Assembly: GCA_046348685.1 (NCBI GenBank)
Contig: JAXMDT010000009.1
Span: 1 to 64,000 of the forward strand
Direction of reading: 5' to 3'
Origin: JAXMDT01 sp046348685
Lineage (GTDB): Bacteria > Pseudomonadota > Alphaproteobacteria > Rickettsiales > UBA998
Length of the DNA: 64,000 nt
Shown here: positions 35,203 to 43,282 of the stretch, one piece after another
Layout: every line of letters starts with the position of its first letter
Numbering within the stretch: the stretch's first letter is position 1
Made by a program: the position numbers and the translations under genes
The notes under the pieces: model-generated
What the model was told of the DNA's origin: nothing
Seen by the model: the letters and a program-made list of their open reading frames with translations, nothing else
Databases searched by the model: none

Positions 35203-35297
35203 AGGGTTCGGCAATTTCGCAGCAGGCGAAATTGGACGGCGAAGCCGCCCGCAGGGCGAGGGTCAGCAGACCCGAGTCATTCCCTTCACCCGCTCCA
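35203..35297 (+). repeat. T-arm-split structured repeat, Gly copy
   Basis: The T-arm 5' half AGGGTTCG (35203-35211 region) is followed by a 67-base insert (35212-35278), then an exact 19-base copy of the tRNA-Gly 3' end from the T-loop to CCA (35279-35297). The insert folds into three hairpins: CAATTTCGC/GCGAAATTG, CGGC-GAA-GCCG and GGGTC-AGCA-GACCC. It is more than 90 percent identical to the Pro copy by eye. Confidence 0.8.
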
Positions 35298-35301
35298 GGT
35301 T

Positions 35302-35940
35302 TTATAGTGAGATTCCCTGCCCCTGCTGGCAGCACAGGGATTTTAGCTTCGGCAGGTCGACTGAGTGAACTGAAATCCAGTTTTGTAACTTGCCATCCGG
35401 TCCGTGCGACGGAAATACGGCAAGGCTGTTTTCACCAGGAAAAGCGCCACTATATTTGAAATGCTTGATCTTGCCATGCAGAGCATGAAAGTGATCAGAA
35501 TTTTTTTCCGGCTCCTGCGTGGAAAGGCAAAGACCATCCCAACACCATGGATGTTTGGTGGCAGCGGAAAGATAATCTGCGGCGCTCGCCTCCGTCTGGC
35601 GGCGCGCTGGCTCAGCTTCCGCCAGTTTCTGCAACCGATTCATATCCTGGCACTGATCGATATGCAGCTGATGGATATCAAGGGTTGCCGCATCGCCAGG
35701 CAATGTATTTCGAAATTTAACGCCGCAGACGGAAGCGACATAATTCAGACGATCCATCTGGGAAATCGAAACCTTGCCTGTGTAAATCGGGCCTTTGCCG
35801 TCAGCGCTGGTTAAAAATGGAATACTCGTGAGTTCTGTGAGCCACTTGGCTGCGTTTTTACGCTCTTCGATGTTCGCCACCGGTGGCGCAGGAGGATGAT
35901 TCCCGCTAATGCCGTAGTTATGTGCCGTATCCAGATACAT
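35302..35940 (-). CDS. Unknown 212-residue protein next to the tRNA-Gly repeat
   Basis: I do not recognise this protein. It has no signal peptide or membrane helix and is hydrophilic, with an N-terminal Pro-rich part (NHPPAPPVANIEERKNAAKWL). Several Cys (SVCGVKF, IDQCQDM, HPWCWDGLC, LCCQQG) might bind metal. Its stop lies five bases from the duplicated tRNA-Gly end, so it faces the repeat, unlike the genes behind tRNA-Leu and tRNA-Pro. The ATG has only a weak site (GGAATG-type). Confidence 0.55.
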   Translation of the reverse strand: MYLDTAHNYGISGNHPPAPPVANIEERKNAAKWLTELTSIPFLTSADGKGPIYTGKVSISQMDRLNYVASVCGVKFRNTLPGDAATLDIHQLHIDQCQDMNRLQKLAEAEPARRQTEASAADYLSAATKHPWCWDGLCLSTQEPEKNSDHFHALHGKIKHFKYSGAFPGENSLAVFPSHGPDGKLQNWISVHSVDLPKLKSLCCQQGQGISL

Positions 35941-36054
35941 TCCCTAAGCAATACTAACTTATGGTTAATAATTATTAAATATACCCCTCTTTTATTGCAG
36001 CACGGTGACAAATGTGTATAGTTTAAGTAAGCAAATAAAAATTAAGGATTATTC

Positions 36055-36411
36055 ATGGTTACTTTAATCCCTGAAAATGAAGCGAATACTGGGCGTGGCG
36101 CGCTTATCGTGTATCTATTGTATCTTGCGGGCTTTCTAACTGGATTTATTACCAACCTTGTGGGACTCGTCATGGCTTACGTCAATAGCGACGACCAGCC
36201 AGAATGGTTGCAAACCCATTACCAGTACCAGATCCGGACGTTTTGGATCGGCCTGCTCTACTCAACCATCTCCGCTATTTTGGTGATTGTGCTGATTGGA
36301 AAATTTCTGCTGATACTGGATGCCATATGGCTGATTATTCGTTGCGCAAAAGGCATCAAATGGTTGGATGCGAAGAAGCCGGTGCCCAATCCAAAGACGT
36401 GGGTCTGGTAA
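36055..36411 (+). CDS. DUF4870-like small membrane protein
   Basis: A 118-residue protein with about three membrane helices (residues 15-45 and 58-95). The conserved-looking EWLQTHYQYQIRTFWIGLLYS stretch between them is like the H(F/Y)xxQ...F block of DUF4870-type membrane proteins. AAGGAT precedes the ATG. Function unknown; it stands just upstream of nadA without obvious linkage. Confidence 0.7.
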   Translation: MVTLIPENEANTGRGALIVYLLYLAGFLTGFITNLVGLVMAYVNSDDQPEWLQTHYQYQIRTFWIGLLYSTISAILVIVLIGKFLLILDAIWLIIRCAKGIKWLDAKKPVPNPKTWVW

Positions 36412-36492
36412 TTAACACTTTAATACTCTACATAATCTGCTAGATGCATTTCCATGCAAAAAAGTTAACCGAAGGCCGCTTTATTAACAGCC

Positions 36493-37524
36493 GTGTTCGA
36501 TAGTATCCCCTCCCTCATTCGCGAAGAATCTTCTGCATCTACACATGCCATCCCAACCGGTGTGGCATTGGAAGAAGAAATTCTGCGACTGAAAAAAAAG
36601 ATGAATGCCGTCATCCTGGCGCATTATTATCAGGACGATGACATTCAGGATATTGCTGACCATATTGGCGACTCACTCGATCTTGCACGCAAAGCTGCCG
36701 CAACGAATGCAGACGTCATCGTTTTCTGCGGTGTGAAATTCATGGCGGAAGGCGCCAAAATTCTAAACACGACGAAAAAAGTTTTGCTTCCGGATTTAAA
36801 AGCGGGCTGCTCGCTGGAAGATTCCTGCCCGCCCGCAGCATTTAAAAAATTCCGCGAAGCGCATCCCGATCACATTGCGATCACGTACATCAATTGCTCG
36901 GCGGAGATAAAAGCCCTTTCCGATATCATCTGCACCTCCACCAACGCAGAGCATCTCATCAAGCAAATTCCGGAATCACAGAAAATTATTTTTGCGCCTG
37001 ACAAACACTTGGGGGGCTATTTAAGTAAAAAAACAGGCCGTAACATGCTACTCTGGGACGGATCATGTATGGTACATGAACGCTTCTCCGAGCAGGAACT
37101 CGTGAAGTTGAAAGAACGCTATCCCGACGCGATCATTATTGCTCACCCGGAATGCCCTGCCTCGCTACTTGCCTATGCACATCACATAGGTTCCACCTCC
37201 TCCCTGTTGAAATATACGCAAGCTCACCCCGGAAAAACGTTTCTAGTGATGACCGAGCCGGGCATCTTTCATCAGATGCAGAAACGCTCGCCCGGCAGCA
37301 CGTTTATTGGCGTGCCCGGCATCGGCGATGCGGGCTGCGTTTCCTGCAACAACTGCCCGTACATGAAACTCAATACGATGGAAAAACTCTATCGCTGCAT
37401 GAAAAATCAAGCGCCGGAAATCATCTTGCCCGAAGAGCTGATAAGCGCTGCCCGAAAACCGCTTGAGCGGATGCTGGAGATGAGCGCATCAATTCCTTCC
37501 AGTACCACAACCGGTGGAGACTGA
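36493..37524 (+). CDS. nadA: Quinolinate synthase
   Basis: [4Fe-4S] enzyme condensing iminoaspartate and dihydroxyacetone phosphate to quinolinate for NAD. It has 343 residues with LKKKMNAVILAHYYQDDDIQDIADHIGDSL, VIVFCGVKFMAEGAKIL, SCMVHERFSEQEL and the C-terminal cluster region CVSCNNCPYMKLN. It begins at a GTG with no strong ribosome-binding site. It points toward a convergent MCD-like gene; nadC lies about 3 kb on, and between them stands a broken sdhA-like gene. Confidence 0.95.
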   Translation: MFDSIPSLIREESSASTHAIPTGVALEEEILRLKKKMNAVILAHYYQDDDIQDIADHIGDSLDLARKAAATNADVIVFCGVKFMAEGAKILNTTKKVLLPDLKAGCSLEDSCPPAAFKKFREAHPDHIAITYINCSAEIKALSDIICTSTNAEHLIKQIPESQKIIFAPDKHLGGYLSKKTGRNMLLWDGSCMVHERFSEQELVKLKERYPDAIIIAHPECPASLLAYAHHIGSTSSLLKYTQAHPGKTFLVMTEPGIFHQMQKRSPGSTFIGVPGIGDAGCVSCNNCPYMKLNTMEKLYRCMKNQAPEIILPEELISAARKPLERMLEMSASIPSSTTTGGD

Positions 37525-38676
37525 TGTGGTCGGCACTACGATGCCTTCATGTTCTGCTTTGATCTGACGCTCGCGATACAAATCCTGTAAATGCGGCGCC
37601 ATGGGAATAACGCCATCGCGTGCATTTTTAATCCGCTCGGCGTGGCTCTGGAAATCATCGTACAAGTAATTAACCATCATACCAAGCGCGTAGCGCTGGC
37701 CTTGGGAAGTTTTATCCTCAGCTGCATGAATATTAGCAAGCAAAGCCCCATTCCTTGCAACATGAAAATCTTCGACTCCATTGATTGGCTGAAAACCACC
37801 GCGCTTGCTAGGTTGCATTTCATTTAGATAGACCAAACAAAGTTTTTTCAGCGTTTCATTCAATTCTTGGGAATCTTTTAGTGTGAGTGGATTATCAAGC
37901 GACTGATTCCTTGCTTTCAACAAACCGGTTTCTTCATCTGTTGTAAAATGCCTCTCCAGCACCCTTCTCTCATTGAAAGTCAGCTGGTCTGCTGGTAACT
38001 CGGCTAACCATTGATTAAATCCAGGAACTGGCGAAAGCGTCGTCAATGTCTTTATTTCAGGTAGCACCGGGACTGCTGAATCACTTTCGAAAAACGGTGT
38101 CTCGGTCTGGCCGCGAAGCCGAGCCGCGATGCGCGTAATCAATTGCTGCCCTAACGAACCCGAAAACTTTGTGCGTTCTGTCGCACTGATACTATAAAAT
38201 ATAATAGTATCCGCCGCTTTGGATTTAGAGCCGCCATAAAGTCGGCATTCATCTATACCCCTTGGAAGCTTAGTGTAATCTGTCGTTCCATCTTCATTGC
38301 GTGCACCTGTATGCCTTAATTGTGTGTAGACCACGACTTCGGGACGGTTGCTGCCTGGGACAAAAAGGCCAAAGGCGTGATTAGCATGTTGTTCATTGCT
38401 TGAAAGAATCGAAGGGTGGTCACTTTCCGCCATAGGAACATCTGAAAGGCGGTGAAAAAACAAATCTTCTTTATTTGTAGGGTATACTCTTTCTTTTTGA
38501 ACCAGAAACTCTCTCAGGCTGTAATCAGGGTCCATTTCGTTTCGAGGAATTTTACTCAGTTCGTTTTCGGTCAAATCCTGAGAAGAAATATTTTGTTTGG
38601 CAAGATCCCATGTAATCTCTCTCAACTCAAGTTGGGAGGCATCAATATTTTGCTTTTCTGGAAGTGGTATATGCAT
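37489..38676 (-). CDS. Malonyl-CoA decarboxylase-like protein
   Basis: A 395-residue protein resembling the catalytic half of malonyl-CoA decarboxylase (GNAT-like fold), which turns malonyl-CoA into acetyl-CoA. Matching blocks, from memory of the family: ADTIIFYSISATERTKFSGSLG (catalytic Ser region), LTTLSPVPGFNQWLAELP and FHVARNGALLANIHAAED...ALGMMVNYLYD (catalytic His region). The N-terminal helical domain looks reduced or divergent. No malonate-CoA ligase gene is near. The 3' end overlaps nadA by 36 bases. Confidence 0.65.
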   Translation of the reverse strand: MHIPLPEKQNIDASQLELREITWDLAKQNISSQDLTENELSKIPRNEMDPDYSLREFLVQKERVYPTNKEDLFFHRLSDVPMAESDHPSILSSNEQHANHAFGLFVPGSNRPEVVVYTQLRHTGARNEDGTTDYTKLPRGIDECRLYGGSKSKAADTIIFYSISATERTKFSGSLGQQLITRIAARLRGQTETPFFESDSAVPVLPEIKTLTTLSPVPGFNQWLAELPADQLTFNERRVLERHFTTDEETGLLKARNQSLDNPLTLKDSQELNETLKKLCLVYLNEMQPSKRGGFQPINGVEDFHVARNGALLANIHAAEDKTSQGQRYALGMMVNYLYDDFQSHAERIKNARDGVIPMAPHLQDLYRERQIKAEHEGIVVPTTSVSTGCGTGRN

Positions 38677-38755
38677 AGCTACAATTCTTTTTGTTATTGT
38701 CGCTGTAATAACAAAAATATAGCAAGCGTTGTGTTACTTTTTTGTGAAAAACGGG

Positions 38756-40541
38756 TTAATAAACCCGTGTCTCCGGCTGTACGGTGCCTGCCTCTGCGAC
38801 GCCCGTATTAAAACGCACTGGCCGCGTATAACATTTTGGCTTTCCAGAATCATTTACCTCCACAATGGTGTGTGCCAGCCAGTGATCATCATCGCGGTGT
38901 GGGCAATCTGAACGATAATGCGCCCCTCTCGATTCGGTACGGAACTGCGCCGAGGCCAAAGTAGCAATACCTTGGAGGAGAAGGTTTTCGGTCTCAATGG
39001 CGGCAACCAGCATATTGTTCCAGGCAAGACCCGCCTCACCGATGTGAAAGGCTTTGCTAAAGTTGCCAGCAATCTGCTCCAGCTTCTGCAAACCTTGACG
39101 CATGCTTTCTTCTTCACGGATAATGCCCGCGGTTTCCTGCACAATATTACGGATAACGCGCCGTAGGTCCGTAGGCGCCTCTTTGCCCTTCGCCGAAGAC
39201 AATACGTTAAAATGCGCCAGCGCTTTATCCAGTGATGCCTTTGGAATATCGCTTTCGGATAATTTTTTTGCATCCGCGCGCGAGGCAGCAACTTCGCCGG
39301 AATGCTTCCCAAAGACAACGAGATCGAGCAACGAGTTACAGCCTAGGCGATTCGCGCCATGCACAGAATTGCACGCCGCCTCTCCCACGGCATAAAGTCC
39401 GTTCACAATGCGCTCATCCTTACCCAATACTTCGCATTCACGTGTCGCAGGGATACCGCCCATGCAATAATGCGCGGTAGGCACAACAGGAATGGGCTCT
39501 TTTAGCACCTCTACCCCTGCAAACTGCGCGGCAATACTGCGTGTTCCCGGCAATTGCTTATCGATAATCTCTTCCGCAAGATGACGAATATCTAAAAGCA
39601 CATGATCTTTTTTGGCGCCAGCTCCCCTGCCCTCAGCAATTTCTTTCATGATCGAACGCGTCACCACATCTCGCGATGCGAGAGCTTTGTATTTTGGCGC
39701 ATAACGTTCCATGAAACGCTCACCATCGCCATTCAGAAGAAAGCCGCCTTCGCCGCGCGCCTACCGGAAATCAGAATACCGGTGCCATAAAGTCCTGTCG
39801 GATGAAACTGAACGAATTCCATATCGGCAAGAGGCAGTCCGGCCCGCAATACCATTGCATTGCCATCACCGGTGCAGGTGGAAGATGACGTTGCCGAAGC
39901 ATAGACCTGCCCGTAGCCACCGGTTGCAAGAATGACTTGATGCGTGAGAAAAACGCCAAACTGCCCGGTCGCAAGCTCCCGCCAATTACCGCGGCAGGTG
40001 CCGTCATCCGTCATCAGCAGATCCAGCGCAACATCATATTCAACAAAGAAATCGACATCATGACGCTTCACATAATCGTAAAGCCTGTCATCAGCGCATC
40101 GCCGGTACGGTCCGCCGCGGCGCAAGCGCGGAATGCCATATCGCCTTTGCCGAAATGCGTCGACATACCGCATAGGCACGCTGATAAATTTTTCCATGGT
40201 CGTCGCGGCTGAATGCCACGCCCATTTTTCAAGGTCATAGATAGCGGTCGCGCTTCGCTGCACATACCGGCAATTGCATCCTGATCACCCAGCAATCCGA
40301 CCTGGATCGTATCATACACGCTATGCCAGCGCCAGTCATCCGGCGTCACATTGCCGAGCGCGGCATTAATCCCGCCCTGGGCGGCTACTGTATGGCTACG
40401 CGTGGGAGGAACTTTAGACAAAACACCAACCTTTATGCCTTTTTCGGCGACGGCAACAGCAGCGCGAAGCCCCGCGCCACCCGCTCCGACAATTAAAACC
40501 GGGTGGAAATGAAACTGGCAGGAAGCGGCGGTACGATTCAT
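38756..40541 (-). pseudogene. sdhA: sdhA-like flavoprotein gene, broken by several frameshifts
   Basis: Homologous throughout to the succinate dehydrogenase flavoprotein: FAD loop LIVGAGGAGLRAAVAV, SHTVAAQGGINAALGN, DDWRWH, THFGKG, CAAADRTG, ATGGYGQVY, DMEFVQFHPTG, TAHYCMGGIPA, ANRLGCNSLLDLVVFG and a C-terminal ESRGAHYRSDCPHRDD. The pieces fall in three frames. Single-base losses or gains are visible near 40252, 40221, 40169, 40082 and 39762. No sdhB/C/D adjoin. It stands where nadB would be expected between nadA and nadC, but on the other strand. Decay or consensus error cannot be separated here. Confidence 0.85.
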
Positions 40542-40636
40542 TTATTGAATTATTGCTTGTAATACCCGAAGAAAACCGGTTTTCTTCCGTGGTAGCGGTT
40601 TATCGTTATATAGTACGAAGATCAAAGGAAATCCAT

Positions 40637-41485
40637 ATGCAGATGCCTTCACCAAATGATTTTCAGTGGCTGATTGAAGCCGCGCTGACTGAGGATATTG
40701 GCCGTGGAGATCTCACCAGCCGAGCCGTTATCGATCCGGGAACGCAAGTGCGGATGCGTATGGTTTCGCGCGAGCCGCTCGTGGTGGCCGGCCTGGAAAT
40801 CGTCTCGCAGGTGTTCATGACGATGACACCGGAAATCATGAACATGCCTTACGTCGCTGAGGGAACCAGGGTTGAAGCTGGAACATTGTTATTTGAGGTT
40901 GCAGGCGATGCCCAGATCGTACTGGCTGCCGAACGCACCGCTCTTAATTTTTTGTGCCGTTTGTCTGGCATAGCTACGCTTACCAGCTACTATGTTGAAG
41001 CCGTTAGAGGCACAAAGGCTGTTATCCTCGACACACGCAAAACGCTACCGGGATGGCGTGCACTTGATAAATATGCTGTGCGCTGCGGCGGCGGACGCAA
41101 CCACCGCATGCGCCTCGACGATGGCATTCTTATCAAAGATAATCATATCGGTTATGCCGGCGGCGTTGCAGCCGCGCTGCGTAAAGCCAAAGCCTCTGCC
41201 CCATCCCTGCTGAAAATTGAAGTCGAATGTGATACACTTGATCAGGTAAAAGAGGCGGTTGGCGAAGGCGTGGATGTCATCCTTCTCGATAATATGACGC
41301 CGGAACTATTAAAACAGGCTGTTGCGCTCGTTGCAGGTAAGGCCAAGCTGGAAGCGTCCGGCGGCATTACGTTGCAGAATATCCGCACAGTCGCGGAATC
41401 AGGTGTTGACTTCATCTCAATCGGCGCGCTGACGCATTCGGCGCGCAGCGTCGATATCGGCCTGGATATCGCGCCATCGGCTTAA
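40637..41485 (+). CDS. nadC: Nicotinate-nucleotide pyrophosphorylase (carboxylating)
   Basis: Quinolinate phosphoribosyltransferase of NAD synthesis. The 282 residues have EDIGRGDLTSRAV, ERTALNFLCRLSGIAT, LDTRKTLPGWRALDKYAVRCGGGRNHRMRLDDGILIKDNHI and LEASGGITLQNI. AAGGAAATCC precedes the ATG at 40637; the frame extends 28 codons further without homology. Divergent from the sdhA-like gene. Converges by four bases with an unknown gene. Confidence 0.95.
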   Translation: MQMPSPNDFQWLIEAALTEDIGRGDLTSRAVIDPGTQVRMRMVSREPLVVAGLEIVSQVFMTMTPEIMNMPYVAEGTRVEAGTLLFEVAGDAQIVLAAERTALNFLCRLSGIATLTSYYVEAVRGTKAVILDTRKTLPGWRALDKYAVRCGGGRNHRMRLDDGILIKDNHIGYAGGVAAALRKAKASAPSLLKIEVECDTLDQVKEAVGEGVDVILLDNMTPELLKQAVALVAGKAKLEASGGITLQNIRTVAESGVDFISIGALTHSARSVDIGLDIAPSA

Positions 41486-42417
41486 GAAGCACGTGATTGG
41501 CTGAAGGCTGGAAACAGCGAGCCTAGAGCCTGCATCCAACTGACAATCGTTGTCGGCGTCCGGCGTTCATAGGCCTGATGCGGTTTTTCATTTTCCTGCA
41601 TCATTCTTAGAACAACGCCTTCACTTTGACGTTTGTCTTCTGACTGGCGTATGGCTTCCTGTACAATTTCTCCATTGGGTTGCAAAGCATCCGCCACTTC
41701 TACGGCGAGCCGGTCAAAGTGCTCCAGAAACTTATAGGACGCACGCGATATTTCCTCCGGCTGCAGATGCGGTGTCAGCGGCATCAGCACACCACTCAAT
41801 ACGGAAGCCAAAGGCCCTTGCGGATCAAGCGTTTTAGCAAGCGCAATATGCCCTGCGACGTGGCCGCGCGCCGTATCATGGATATGGATTGCAGGCTCTT
41901 TACCGTTAAGGCCATTGAGCTGGACCAGTTCATCGATCAGCACTTTCCGTTTTTCCGGACTGATGCCATGTGTTTCCGCAGCGGGTTGATATCCTGAGGC
42001 TAAAGCCTTGAGTACGTCCTGCATAAAGGCTGGATTCTCCATCTGCGCCAATGCAGCCACCTGTTCGTCGCGTCGATTGATAACATAGCTTTGCGCCTCT
42101 TGCAGAGCAATTTCAGGCGAAATAGCATCGTCATGGGCATGGCGATAAATCGTGGCGAAAGCTTGCGTGAAGACACCGTTTGGATCAAATGCCTGAATGA
42201 AAGCCCGATGAGTTGCCATACGCTTAACAAGAATTGCCTGCACGCTCTCAGGTGTCGACGCATTTTGCTCAAGTGCTTCGGCCACAATCTCATTCAAGGA
42301 TTTTGTACGCTGACTTCCATTCTGTTCTTTATACACAACCGGCGCATCACCAAGCGGCATGCGGATTGCTGCTTGCGCAGGATCTGTCTGGATAGGTGCA
42401 AACGTATAAGCAGTCAT
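41482..42417 (-). CDS. Unknown 311-residue soluble protein
   Basis: No family recognised. It is predominantly helical, hydrophilic and Gln/Ala-rich, without signal peptide or membrane helix. A Fur-like box region and a divergent three-gene operon lie upstream (42539 onward), so both sides could share control. GGGAGAAC precedes the ATG on the minus strand. Composition looks like its neighbours. Confidence 0.6.
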   Translation of the reverse strand: MTAYTFAPIQTDPAQAAIRMPLGDAPVVYKEQNGSQRTKSLNEIVAEALEQNASTPESVQAILVKRMATHRAFIQAFDPNGVFTQAFATIYRHAHDDAISPEIALQEAQSYVINRRDEQVAALAQMENPAFMQDVLKALASGYQPAAETHGISPEKRKVLIDELVQLNGLNGKEPAIHIHDTARGHVAGHIALAKTLDPQGPLASVLSGVLMPLTPHLQPEEISRASYKFLEHFDRLAVEVADALQPNGEIVQEAIRQSEDKRQSEGVVLRMMQENEKPHQAYERRTPTTIVSWMQALGSLFPAFSQSRAS

Positions 42418-42538
42418 AATGTTCTCCCAAAAGGTGCGGGTATTTAAATTCGCATCCGAAAAATATCAATTGTAGAGCGCCGCTTTTCACAGAACTGTCA
42501 CAATAGGTAAGTAGACATAACGACTTTGACATGTTAAT

Positions 42539-42557
42539 GCAAATGAGAATCATTCTT
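42539..42557 (+). promoter_or_regulatory. Fur-like box upstream of the unknown three-gene operon
   Basis: Matches the 19-base Fur consensus at 14 positions with an AATGAGAATCATT core. A TTGACA at 42526-42531 lies just upstream, so a bound repressor would cover the promoter. It lies 20-38 bases before the ATG at 42577. Confidence 0.55.
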
Positions 42558-42576
42558 AGAATGGAAATTTGTTCAT

Positions 42577-43281
42577 ATGTCCTCGTCCAGCCTGAAACCC
42601 ATTAATATCTCTGAGTTACTGCAGCGCATAACAATGCATGCTCCAGTGATGCAGGAAGTTTATTCACACATTGAGCAGATCAAAGCTGTTGCAGGTAACC
42701 AGGCTATTTCCGAGGCGCTGCGGCAAGAAGCTAAAATTGCTGAACAATTCCTTGAAACCATAACTCATAGTATGGAAGAAAATCCTGCGGCGGCTTTCAA
42801 AGCGCTCAGCGTTGCCCGAACAGCGCTCGATTCAATGGAAGGAACTGTCGCCGAGCGCATTCACAATGCCCATAATATTTTTCTAAGCCATATTGAAAAT
42901 CTGCCTGGTGGCCATGAACATGATCATCACCACGATCATGTCGACCATGAAGGACGGCGTTTGCTGCCCCGACCGGAAAATCCATCGTGGCTTGAGGAAA
43001 TGAAAACGCAGATCAAAGAAGAATGGGTAAATAAAAAAGGCTGGGGCGGGAAAACCATGATGATAGCCGGCAGCACTGCCTGCGGCGCCATCGTTGCGCA
43101 TGCAAGTTTAAATATCAAGCGAGGTCTTCTGGGTTACGCCGATCCCGCAACGGGGGAAAAGAAACAAGGCAGCCTCAGCAATCTTATTGTAGGCACTCTG
43201 GAAGGCGCGGCCGGCCTGTTTCTTGGCAAGCGCATCCTTACTGGAAATTTCAAATTTACACGCGGCGGCCAGGGAAAATAG
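42577..43281 (+). CDS. Unknown protein with His-rich loop, first gene of an iron-box operon
   Basis: A 234-residue protein without recognised family. Residues 1-110 are helical. Then comes a His/Asp-rich loop, GGHEHDHHHDHVDHEG (about 111-126), likely to bind metal. The C-terminal half holds a glycine-rich hydrophobic segment (TMMIAGSTACGAIVAHASLNI) and a second one (LIVGTLEGAAGLFLGKRI), possibly membrane-inserted. It starts 20 bases after a Fur-like box and runs into the next gene with a one-base gap, which fits a metal-responsive operon of unknown purpose. Confidence 0.65.
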   Translation: MSSSSLKPINISELLQRITMHAPVMQEVYSHIEQIKAVAGNQAISEALRQEAKIAEQFLETITHSMEENPAAAFKALSVARTALDSMEGTVAERIHNAHNIFLSHIENLPGGHEHDHHHDHVDHEGRRLLPRPENPSWLEEMKTQIKEEWVNKKGWGGKTMMIAGSTACGAIVAHASLNIKRGLLGYADPATGEKKQGSLSNLIVGTLEGAAGLFLGKRILTGNFKFTRGGQGK

Positions 43282-43282
43282 C

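Noticed and set aside
35064..35459. Open frame reading through tRNA-Gly and the repeat (CSSMVERQLPKLH...VRFPSPAP)
   Set aside because: This is the classic spurious translation of a tRNA gene and its flank. It crosses the tRNA, the palindrome and the repeat and has no ribosome-binding site.
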